A model generated the notes under the pieces. That model saw only the letters and a program-made list of their open reading frames with translations. It searched no databases and was not told the DNA's origin. Positions 1 to 7,456 of a DNA stretch of 11,220 nt are shown here, piece by piece. Within the stretch, counting starts at the first letter, position 1. Each line of letters starts with the position of its first letter. The DNA comes from CAZTZY01 sp964617765 (GTDB lineage: Bacteria; Pseudomonadota; Gammaproteobacteria; Pseudomonadales; DT-91), in NCBI GenBank assembly GCA_964617765.1, contig CAZTZY010000092.1, positions 1 to 11,220 on the forward strand, in the 5' to 3' direction. Made by a program: the position numbers and the translations under genes.

Positions 1-960
1 GGCCAATGGGCACAGGTTGTTGTAAAAATTGCTGTGGTTGTTCAATGCGGTAGAAACTGGAGATATCGGTACATTCGGTCGGGCCGTACATATTGACTAC
101 TTGCGCGACACAAGCCGGATTCTCCAGCCAGCCCATCAGGGTATTCATGCGTATCGGTTCGCCGCCGAACAGTACAACACGCAAACTCTGTAACTGGGTG
201 AAGGCAGCCGCGTTTTCTACCAGCGGATAAAACGCACTCGGTGCGCAGTTGATCAGTGTGATCTGTTCTTTGGCAATAATCTGCAATGCCGCCTGCGGAT
301 CATACACGTCCATTTCCGGCAATAGGATGGTCGCACCTGCACACAAGGGGCCAAGTAAATTCTTCTGCGTTAAATCAAAACCCAGCGCCGAGATGATCAG
401 CACGTTCTCGCCCGCGCCAATGGCAAATTCACGGTTGTACCATTGTAAAAGATTCAACTCGCCGCGTTGTTTAACCGTAGCACCCTTGGGTAAACCGGTA
501 GAGCCTGAGGTGTAGATGGTGTACAGCGCATCATCGAGTTCTATGTTGAGGGATGGCGCTGTTGCGGGTTGTGCCGCAATGGCATCACGTTCAGCATCGA
601 TAAACAGTTTAACGGTGTGGATGTCGGTTATATGTTCTGCTGAACACTGCTCGGCAATAATACAACGTGCTTGTGCGTCGTTAAGAATATGCTGGATACG
701 GCCAGCTGGATAATGCGGGTCGACCGGGATATAACACGCACCGGTTTTTAACGTAGCGAGCAGTGCCACCATAAAATCGACGTTAGCGCTTAAACATAAA
801 GCGACGTTATCGCCTTTTTGTACGTGCAGTACATTCACCAGATACTGCGCCAGTTCATTGGCGCGGCTATCGAGTTCAGCGTAGCTCAGGCTGCGGCTTA
901 AATCCTTGACGGCCAGTAAATCGGGTGTGGCGACAACCTGCGTTGCAATGGCATCAACCA
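1..960 (-). repeat. Paralogous A-domain segment, copy 1 (with 8330-9295)
   Basis: This A-domain segment closely resembles the one at 8330-9295 in both protein and DNA. Shared blocks include FDLTQKNF, NCAPSA, SLRVVL.GGEPIR and VNMYGPTECTDI (LVNMYGPTECTDI in the other copy). At the DNA level runs such as cggttcgccgcc and acacgcaaact recur in matching places. The serine A domain at 3913-7311 lacks these blocks. Duplication of one A-domain type within the cluster is the simplest explanation. Confidence 0.7.
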
Positions 961-3916
961 CCGAGGTGTGTGAGTAGTTCACCTTAACCGGTGTTGCCGA
1001 CAAAGCCTGTTCGGCAGGCAGTTGCAAGCTGAGTGCCGATAACTGTTCGGTGCCGCTTAATATCTGTTGCGATAAATGCAGCAGTCGTTCAACAAAATGA
1101 TTCTGTTCAAACTGGCTATCAACAAAGGTGAGGTTGAATTGCAGATGATCGCCATCAATCACGGTGATCAGAGAAACAGCATTATCCATTTCAGGCGCGA
1201 TGATGGTGGTCGTCGATATCGCATCCATGAATGGCAAATAACGTTCGGTTAAATAAAAATTGAACAGGAACTGCGGAGTACTTGTATTGAACAGCTTGTC
1301 GATCAGGCTGTTGGAAATGGATTGGCCGCGGCTCAGCGTGCGATAGTTATTCAGGTATTCCAGTAATTTGCTGAACGACGATGCCTTGCCAAGTACATCG
1401 GCCTTGATCACCGTCGGACGCTGTTCGAAATAACAGCCCACTTCGCGCAAGTGTTCTTTCGGGCGCGCGGCGATAATGTCGGTAAAATAAAAATCACTGT
1501 CGGTATAACAATAGCTTTGCAGCATCAGCGTGTATAAGGCCTTGATATACAGCGCAGGCATGGTGTTATACGTTGCGCAATACTGGCGGATAGCGGATAA
1601 GTGTTCGGCGCTGTCGTTAAAGTAAAGTGCCTGGTACTGGCCTGCTGGTTTTCCGGGTAAGGTCTTGTTATCCGGTGTGGCATTGTTAGTCAGCGCATCG
1701 CAGTGTTCGGCCTGTTGTTGCCAGAAGTGATAACTGCCGGCGTTATCGCACTGGCGAATTTGCACCGCCACATATTCGGCATATTTATCTTCCGGCAGTG
1801 TGTAGGCGGTGTTATTGCGCTTATTGCTTAGCGCCTGGTAAACCTGCGTATACAGTTCGGTAATGCTTTGCAGGCTGACCCCGTCGATACAGGCGTGGTG
1901 TGCCGTTAAGACAATGGCATAACGGTCGCTGTCAACCTTGACCAGGTAAAGGCGGATGTTGGGTTCCTGCGCCAGGTCATAGGGGATAAAAGCCAGCTCG
2001 TTGCAGTGGTGGATAAAAGCAGCCTGGTCGTAATGGTTGTCGCTCCAATCAAGTTGCCTTACCTTGATGCCAGCGTTAGCTGACTGTGGCTTCAGGATGG
2101 CAGCGTAAGCGAGGTCGAGATAATCCTTGCCAGAACTGACAATACGCATCCGTAAACTGCTGAAGTGCGCAGTCAGGATATCAATCGCCTGCTGGAATAA
2201 CGCCGCATCCACAGATTGCGGAATCTGTTGTATCCAGCCGAAATAGTTGCGGCGGTTGTTCGGGTCAACCAGCGTATCGAGATACAGGTCGCGCTGCATT
2301 GGCGTTAACGGCAATACGGTGTCGAATTCATTACGGTCGAGTTGCAGCGCATCAAGTAATGCCGCACTGTCAGCAATACCGACGCGCAATACCGGCATCT
2401 CCACATCGGCCAGCATGTTATCGAGCAGCTGTTCATAATGCGTGATGTACTGCCGAATGCTGGCTTCGGTAAACAGGTCGGTATTGTATTCAATACTAAC
2501 GGTGAGGTTGTAGTTGCCACCATCAGAGCTATCCTGCAAGCCCCAGATCATATCGTACTTGGCTTCGACTTCAGATTGTTCGATCAGCTCGATACTTAAG
2601 TCGTCAATGCGGAACGAGTTTGTCGTCTGTGTGCCCGGAGCCACCACTAAATAGTTAAAACCGATTTGTGCAACCGGGCTGTATGCGGTGCTGCGCTGGA
2701 TCGACAGTTTTTCTATCACGCGGTCGAGCGGGGCATCCTGGTGTGAGAACGCACCCAACACCATGTCGCGGGTATTCTCAAGATAGGTTTTGACGGAAGG
2801 ATTATCGCCAAAACGGTTGCGCATAATCAACGTGTTGATAAAAAAACCGACCAGGCGTTCAGTGCCGGCTAAATGGCGACCGGCAATCGGCACGGCCACG
2901 CACACATCTTCCTGTTTGGCATAACGACCCAGTAACAGTTGCTGCGCTGCCAGAAATACCATAAACGGCGTCAGGTTATTTTGCAGTGCAAATTCTTTTG
3001 CGCGTTTAACCGTAGTCGCTGATAAGACCTGATGCACGATAGCGCCGTTATGGGTTTGCACGGCAGGGCGCGGCTTGTCAGTAGGTATATGCAACAGCGC
3101 CGGCACCTGGCGTAATTGCTGTTGCCAGTAATCGAGTTGTTTATCAAGAAAACCCTTGGCCAGAACATGGTGTTGCCACCAGGCATAATCGGCATACTGG
3201 ATAGGCAATTCTTCCAGTGCATGCGGCGTGTTATGCGCAGCGGCCTGATACAAAGCCGCGAGATCCACTAACAGGTTTTGTATGGAAGCAGCATCGGCAA
3301 TGATATGGTGCAAGGTGACCATAAAGACCACATCATCTTCGGCGAGTTGCCATAAGCGCGTGCGGAACAGTGGAGCATCTTCGAGCTGGAAGGGTGTGAG
3401 TGCTTCTGTTTTTATCAGTGAGTTTAGTGTGGCTTCATCGGCCAGTGGTTCGCAAATAAATGACCATGCGGCAACAGGCAATACCGATTGCACAACATTA
3501 TCTTGCTCGGGTAATAATCGGGTGCGCAATATTTCATGGCGGGCCAGCAAGCCGTTCATGGTCTGTTCCAGCGCTGTAAGGTTCAGCGGACCTTTCAGGC
3601 GCAAGGCCATCGGCATGTTATAACTGGCAGTTTCAGGCGCGAGGCGATAGATAAACCACAAACCCTGCTGGTTGAATGACAAGGGTAGATGCTGGTCACG
3701 GCTTACCGCAGTAATGGCCGGCATACCCTGTTGCTGTTGTTTTTCGCGCGCCCAGGTTAACAGCGCTTCCTTGTTATCCTTCAATAGCTGCATCAGATCT
3801 TTGGTCATGGCGCCCTTGGCGGCAGTCACTTTCAGCTGGTCGCTCTCTATGCCGGTCCCAAGCCCGATCTGGATGTTGTTCTGGCTAAGCAGTTTGAGGA
3901 GGTCTAACAAGCTCAT
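1..3916 (-). CDS. NRPS subunit, docking-C-C-A..., 3' end outside window
   Basis: Open for 1305 codons from the ATG at 3916 to the window edge with no stop. I translated it directly and checked the frame at several points. Residues 1-55 (start MSLLDLLKLLSQNNIQIGLG) resemble a TubC-type N-terminal docking domain. Residues about 65-515 are a condensation domain with SFNQQGLWFIYRL and an altered active-site motif HHIIADA (His203-204, Asp208, Ala209 in place of Gly). Residues about 533-975 are a second condensation-family domain starting LPLTPMQRDLY, with an intact HHACIDG (His673-674, Asp678, Gly679). An adenylation domain follows from about 985: YTSGSTGLPKG at 1135-1145, FDLTQKN from 1180, NMYGPTE near the edge; the window ends just after VPIG. 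Visible pocket residues are D-L-K-N-L-G-M-D-I, as in the gene at 7457-10867. The rest of A, any T domain and later modules lie outside. Its start overlaps the upstream stop by 4 bases, with GGGGA 9 bases before ATG. NRPS assignment is certain; the substrate is unknown. Confidence 0.96.
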   Translation of the reverse strand, partial: MSLLDLLKLLSQNNIQIGLGTGIESDQLKVTAAKGAMTKDLMQLLKDNKEALLTWAREKQQQQGMPAITAVSRDQHLPLSFNQQGLWFIYRLAPETASYNMPMALRLKGPLNLTALEQTMNGLLARHEILRTRLLPEQDNVVQSVLPVAAWSFICEPLADEATLNSLIKTEALTPFQLEDAPLFRTRLWQLAEDDVVFMVTLHHIIADAASIQNLLVDLAALYQAAAHNTPHALEELPIQYADYAWWQHHVLAKGFLDKQLDYWQQQLRQVPALLHIPTDKPRPAVQTHNGAIVHQVLSATTVKRAKEFALQNNLTPFMVFLAAQQLLLGRYAKQEDVCVAVPIAGRHLAGTERLVGFFINTLIMRNRFGDNPSVKTYLENTRDMVLGAFSHQDAPLDRVIEKLSIQRSTAYSPVAQIGFNYLVVAPGTQTTNSFRIDDLSIELIEQSEVEAKYDMIWGLQDSSDGGNYNLTVSIEYNTDLFTEASIRQYITHYEQLLDNMLADVEMPVLRVGIADSAALLDALQLDRNEFDTVLPLTPMQRDLYLDTLVDPNNRRNYFGWIQQIPQSVDAALFQQAIDILTAHFSSLRMRIVSSGKDYLDLAYAAILKPQSANAGIKVRQLDWSDNHYDQAAFIHHCNELAFIPYDLAQEPNIRLYLVKVDSDRYAIVLTAHHACIDGVSLQSITELYTQVYQALSNKRNNTAYTLPEDKYAEYVAVQIRQCDNAGSYHFWQQQAEHCDALTNNATPDNKTLPGKPAGQYQALYFNDSAEHLSAIRQYCATYNTMPALYIKALYTLMLQSYCYTDSDFYFTDIIAARPKEHLREVGCYFEQRPTVIKADVLGKASSFSKLLEYLNNYRTLSRGQSISNSLIDKLFNTSTPQFLFNFYLTERYLPFMDAISTTTIIAPEMDNAVSLITVIDGDHLQFNLTFVDSQFEQNHFVERLLHLSQQILSGTEQLSALSLQLPAEQALSATPVKVNYSHTSVVDAIATQVVATPDLLAVKDLSRSLSYAELDSRANELAQYLVNVLHVQKGDNVALCLSANVDFMVALLATLKTGACYIPVDPHYPAGRIQHILNDAQARCIIAEQCSAEHITDIHTVKLFIDAERDAIAAQPATAPSLNIELDDALYTIYTSGSTGLPKGATVKQRGELNLLQWYNREFAIGAGENVLIISALGFDLTQKNLLGPLCAGATILLPEMDVYDPQAALQIIAKEQITLINCAPSAFYPLVENAAAFTQLQSLRVVLFGGEPIRMNTLMGWLENPACVAQVVNMYGPTECTDISSFYRIEQPQQFLQQPVPIG
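992..2320 (-). other. Second condensation-family domain of the tandem pair, divergent type
   Basis: Residues about 533-975 of the left-hand NRPS, directly after the first C domain and directly before the A domain. No A or T domain lies between the two. It opens LPLTPMQRDLYLDTLVDP, has LTAHHACIDGVSLQSI around residues 670-684, and in place of the usual GRxxxxxxxxGFF.NT block reads IIAARPKEHLREVGCYFEQRP. The His-His-Asp-Gly core is intact, so it may be catalytic. It is clearly unlike the other three C domains in this window. It is not an epimerisation domain by position, as no T domain precedes it. Candidate roles are a second acylation, dehydration or cyclisation step, or a structural role; none is shown. 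Confidence 0.8.
2372..3724 (-). other. First condensation domain of the tandem pair, altered HHxxxDA motif
   Basis: Residues about 65-515 of the left-hand NRPS. It has the usual C-domain features: SFNQQGLWFIYRL at the start, RHEILRT, PIAGRHLAGTERLVGFFINT and FSHQDAPLDRVIE later on. The active-site motif reads HHIIADAAS, so the catalytic second His and the Asp are kept while the normally conserved Gly is Ala. The two complete NRPS genes in this window both have HHIA.DGWS. The substitution may tune or impair catalysis; sequence alone cannot say which. Overall it looks like an ordinary LCL-like C domain apart from that residue. Confidence 0.85.
3913..3916 (-). other. ATGA stop-start overlap between two NRPS genes
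   Basis: The TGA that ends the serine-module gene (3915-3913) overlaps the ATG of the next gene (3916-3914). A GGGGA at 3930-3926 on the minus strand, inside the end of the upstream gene, can serve as ribosome site 9 bases before the ATG. This arrangement suggests translational coupling and makes it very likely that the two subunits are made together and act next to each other in the assembly line. Confidence 0.93.
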
Positions 3917-6900
3917 TGAAGCTGATCCCCATTATCACTGCCAGGTTTTTCGGCATTCTTCAATAAGGGTTGAGTTTGCTGTGCCAATAAAATGGCTTGG
4001 GCAAAATTGGCTACGGTAGGCTCCTTGAAAATCGCGCTCAATGGAATTTTCACATTGAAAGTATTTTGCATGCGCGTGATAGCCAGGGTGGCCAATAAAG
4101 AATGCCCGCCCAGTTCAAAAAAATTATCGTAAATGCCAATGCGTTCAATATTGAGTAATTCGGACCAGATCTTGGCAATATTTTTTTCCAGGGGATTCCT
4201 GGGGGGGACAAACGGTTGGGTATGCAGGCTTTCGCGATCAGGATCAGGCAAGGCATTGCGGTCAATCTTGCCGTTATAAGTCAACGGCCAGGCTTTCAGC
4301 TCAATGAAGGCATTGGGTATCATGAACGAGGGTAGCAAGGTCGTCAGGTAATGGCGTAGCGATGAAGCATCCACTGCAGTTTTGGCGATGTAATAGGCAA
4401 TAATCTGGTGATGGTTATTGTCGAGTGCATTGGCAACGATTAATGATTCACGGATAGCCGGATGGCGGTTGAGCTGGCTTTCAATTTCCCCGAGTTCCAC
4501 GCGAAACCCGCGCACCTTGATCTGCTGGTCGGCCCTGCCAATAAAATGCAGCTGGCCTTCCTGGTCAAAGCGCCCGAGATCACCGGTTTTATAAAGGCGC
4601 GTACCAGGCTGGAACGGGTTGTCGATAAATGCCTGCGCTGTAAGTTCAGGTTGATGAATATAGCCTTCGGCGAGTCCTGACCCGCCAATGACAATTTCAC
4701 CCACGGCGCCAATGGGCAGCAAGCGCTGGCGTTGGTCAAGCACATAGAGTTGGGTGTTGCTGATGGGTTTACCAATAGGTACATTTAGCGATTGTTTGGA
4801 GCATTTATAACAGGATACATCAATGGCGGCTTCAGTGGGGCCATAAAGGTTGACCAGTGTGGCATTGGGCAGTTGTGCATAAAAATGTTTGGCCAGTTCC
4901 AGTGATAATACTTCACCCGAGCAAAATACTTCTTTCAGCGAAGCGCATTTTCCCGGGGCATCGGTTTGCAGGAAAACGCTGAGCATCGAGGGAACAAAAT
5001 GCAGGATGCTGATTTTTTCGCGATAAATGATGTCGCGCAAATAGGCCGGGTTCTTGTGGCCTTGGGGTTCGGCAATAATCAGCTGCGCACCGGCGATCAG
5101 CGGCCAGAATATTTCCCACACTGAAACATCAAAACTGTAAGGGGTTTTATGCAGCACGCGGTCATGGGCTTGCAGCGGGAAAGTTTCCTGCATCCATAAC
5201 AGGCGATTGACAATGGCCGCTTGCGAAACCATAACCCCCTTGGGTTGGCCGGTAGAGCCAGAGGTATAAATGACATTTAGCAAGGGCTTGCTGCTGTCAG
5301 GTGTTATTGGCGGTGTGCGCTTGTCCAGAGCAAGCCATTGCGAGGTTTGTTCAATGTCGATCACTTGCAATGCAGCAGGAAATTTCCATAACGACAAATA
5401 GCGGCTGGTGATAATCCATTGCAGGCGTGCATCCCTGGCGATAGTGTTCAGGCGTTCTTCGGGAAAACTTAAGTCCAGTGGTACATAAACCGCACCAGCT
5501 TTGAGGATAGCCAATAGCGTTACTGGCAATTGAAGCGAGCGTTCGAGGAAGACGCCGAGCAAGGTGCCCGGTTGAATACCCTGGCTAATCAGGAAATGCG
5601 CTAACTGATTGGCTTGCTCGTTTAAGTTGCGATAACTCAACTGATTGTTTTTATAGCGGATAGCAATGGCGTCAGGAGTTTGTATTGCCTGTGCGTCTAT
5701 CAGACCCGCTATTGAGCACTGCGTATCGCGTGGTCGGCCAGTCTTGTTCCATGCATTTAATTGCTGTTGTTTGTCGCTGGTAGTGACAAAATCCAGAGCA
5801 CCAACAGGGTTGTTCGGGTTAGCGATAACACTGGCTATCAAATGTTGGAAGTTTTCAGTGAAGGCCTGCATGCTTTCGGCTTTAAAGAGATCGGTCTTAT
5901 AATCAAATTCAGCATAAATCTCGCCGCCCCATTCCTTGGCAGTCAGGGTAATGTCGTACAGCGCAGCGTGTTTTTCTGGCTCCACCGGTGTAATGCGGAT
6001 GTTGGCGATGTCTGTGATTTTTTCAAACGGCGTATTCTGGAAAGAAAACATCACCTGGAATATCGGCGTCAATGACAGGTTGCGAGTGGTGACCACGGCC
6101 TTCACTACTTCTTCAAAAGGCACTTCCTGATGGGCAAATGCCGATTGTACAGTGGCGCGATTGCGCTCCAGTAATTCCAGGAAGGTTTCGTTGCTGTCAT
6201 TCTCCATCTGGATGGCCAACAGGTTCAGGAAGCAACCGACGAGTGATTCACATTGTGAATTCAGGCGACCCGCAACAGGAGTGCCGATACAAAAGCTGGC
6301 TTGTTGTGTATAACGATATAACAATGTCCCAAACAAACTTAACAGAACTGCAAACAGTGTAGTGTTGTTATCCCTGGCGATAAGGTTCAGTTGTGCGGTA
6401 TCGGACGCGTTGATCATGAACTTCAGCGATGCGCCATGGCTTTGTGTGAGTGCCGGGCGCGGGAAATCTGTAGGCAGCTGAATGTTGTGATGATTTTTAA
6501 GCAAGTTGCGCCAGTAATCCAGCTGTACCTGCAAGGGTTTCTTTTGCAGGTGCTCGCGTTGCCATACGGCAAAATCCACATACTCAATGGCAGGTTGTGG
6601 CAATGGCAGCGCAGCGGGTGAGAGATCTTGCTGGCTAAGGGTCGAATACAGTTGGGCGATTTCCTGGCCAATAATCGCCATAGACCAGCCGTCAGTGGCA
6701 ATATGGTGGCTGGTAAAAAACAGCACATGGCGTTGCCCGGGCATCGCTAATAACAGGTTGTGCGTAACATCGCCGCGTTCAAGGTCAAAGGGTCGGCGCG
6801 TTTCCTGGCGTGCAATGTCTTCCAGTTGGGTGTTAGTCAAGTCGGCATGATCCACGCGGCGAAGATTGAGTGTAACCGTTTTTTCGGGCAGGATTTTCTG

Positions 6901-7311
6901 GTAAGTGCCAGTGGCAGTTTGCACATAGGCTGTGCGTAAAATACTGTGGCGTGCCACCAGCAGATTGAGCACGCGTTCCAACAGCGGGATATCCAGCGGG
7001 CCCTGCATGTCGAAAATAATCGGCAGGTGAAAGGCCTGGTTATCCGGTTCCAGTTGCGATAAAAACCAGATGCGTTCCTGGGCATAGGACAAGGGTTGCA
7101 ATGCGGTTTTATCGACGTCGAGGATAAATGCATCGGTATTGCTTTGCGACTGGCTGAGGAACGCAATGACGTCGGCTTTATTTTTTTTCAAAAGTTCACG
7201 GGTGGCATCACTCATGCCGCTTTTAGGCGCACTGAAACGCAATTGGCCATCTTCAAGCCAAAGGCGAATATCTTGCTGTGTTAGTTCTGTGATTAACTCA
7301 ATAACACTCAT
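3913..7311 (-). CDS. Single-module NRPS (docking-C-A-T), predicted to activate serine
   Basis: Complete 1132-residue, one-module NRPS. Residues 1-52 resemble a TubC-type docking domain (LEDGQLRFSAP). The C domain spans about 70-510 with YAQERIWFL and intact HHIATDG (His202-203, Asp207, Gly208). The A domain spans about 535-1020: YTSGSTGQPKG from 682, SFDVSVWEIF from 726, NLYGPTEAAID from 821, YKTGDLGR from 907, NGKIDR at 1013-1018. Aligned by eye to GrsA, the pocket residues are D728 V729 W732 H771 F796 S798 L822 I830 D831 K1015, giving DVWHFSLIDK. That is the known serine code (EntF type). The T domain carries FFELGGHS with Ser1071 as the phosphopantetheine site. A tail of about 22 residues ends the protein; there is no thioesterase or epimerase. 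A stop codon lies immediately upstream of the ATG, fixing the start; AGAGA 6 bases before ATG is a modest ribosome site. Expected role: load Ser and condense it onto the chain held by the preceding module. Confidence 0.97.
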   Translation of the reverse strand: MSVIELITELTQQDIRLWLEDGQLRFSAPKSGMSDATRELLKKNKADVIAFLSQSQSNTDAFILDVDKTALQPLSYAQERIWFLSQLEPDNQAFHLPIIFDMQGPLDIPLLERVLNLLVARHSILRTAYVQTATGTYQKILPEKTVTLNLRRVDHADLTNTQLEDIARQETRRPFDLERGDVTHNLLLAMPGQRHVLFFTSHHIATDGWSMAIIGQEIAQLYSTLSQQDLSPAALPLPQPAIEYVDFAVWQREHLQKKPLQVQLDYWRNLLKNHHNIQLPTDFPRPALTQSHGASLKFMINASDTAQLNLIARDNNTTLFAVLLSLFGTLLYRYTQQASFCIGTPVAGRLNSQCESLVGCFLNLLAIQMENDSNETFLELLERNRATVQSAFAHQEVPFEEVVKAVVTTRNLSLTPIFQVMFSFQNTPFEKITDIANIRITPVEPEKHAALYDITLTAKEWGGEIYAEFDYKTDLFKAESMQAFTENFQHLIASVIANPNNPVGALDFVTTSDKQQQLNAWNKTGRPRDTQCSIAGLIDAQAIQTPDAIAIRYKNNQLSYRNLNEQANQLAHFLISQGIQPGTLLGVFLERSLQLPVTLLAILKAGAVYVPLDLSFPEERLNTIARDARLQWIITSRYLSLWKFPAALQVIDIEQTSQWLALDKRTPPITPDSSKPLLNVIYTSGSTGQPKGVMVSQAAIVNRLLWMQETFPLQAHDRVLHKTPYSFDVSVWEIFWPLIAGAQLIIAEPQGHKNPAYLRDIIYREKISILHFVPSMLSVFLQTDAPGKCASLKEVFCSGEVLSLELAKHFYAQLPNATLVNLYGPTEAAIDVSCYKCSKQSLNVPIGKPISNTQLYVLDQRQRLLPIGAVGEIVIGGSGLAEGYIHQPELTAQAFIDNPFQPGTRLYKTGDLGRFDQEGQLHFIGRADQQIKVRGFRVELGEIESQLNRHPAIRESLIVANALDNNHHQIIAYYIAKTAVDASSLRHYLTTLLPSFMIPNAFIELKAWPLTYNGKIDRNALPDPDRESLHTQPFVPPRNPLEKNIAKIWSELLNIERIGIYDNFFELGGHSLLATLAITRMQNTFNVKIPLSAIFKEPTVANFAQAILLAQQTQPLLKNAEKPGSDNGDQLQ

Positions 7312-7456
7312 TTATTATCTCTGTCAGCCAATCGCGAGTGATCGTTAGCTGTTAATTTTTTTTAGCGATACCTGAGCCGTATTTTATGCGCGAGAGCTTG
7401 TTTCGGCATAGGCTTTTTTGCAGTTTTTCAGAGACTTAAGTGATTTTTTTGACAGC
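7312..7456 (-). other. 145-base gap between the first and second NRPS genes
   Basis: AT-rich spacer between the TAA of the upstream NRPS gene and the ATG of the serine module. Read on the minus strand it contains several A runs but no GC-rich hairpin followed by T residues, so no intrinsic terminator is visible for the operon. No convincing -35/-10 pair was found either; TAAAAT near its middle lacks a partner. The only clear site is AGAGA at 7322-7318, six bases before the ATG. Readthrough transcription is the simplest reading. Confidence 0.6.

Noticed and set aside
992..2320. Second domain of the tandem pair as an epimerisation (E) domain
   Set aside because: E domains follow a T domain at the end of a module; here a C domain precedes and an A domain follows, and no T domain is present between them.
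992..3724. Tandem heterocyclisation (Cy-Cy) domains as in VibF
   Set aside because: Both domains carry HHxxxD-type motifs rather than the DxxxxD motif typical of Cy domains, and the pocket codes seen do not indicate Cys or Thr.
3913..4030. Thioesterase or other release domain at the end of the serine subunit
   Set aside because: The protein ends about 60 residues after the T-domain serine, with only a short tail; no GxSxG motif or extra domain is present.
7312..7456. Intrinsic terminator or internal promoter between the first two NRPS genes
   Set aside because: On the transcribed strand there are A runs but no hairpin followed by U residues, and TAAAAT has no acceptable -35 partner.
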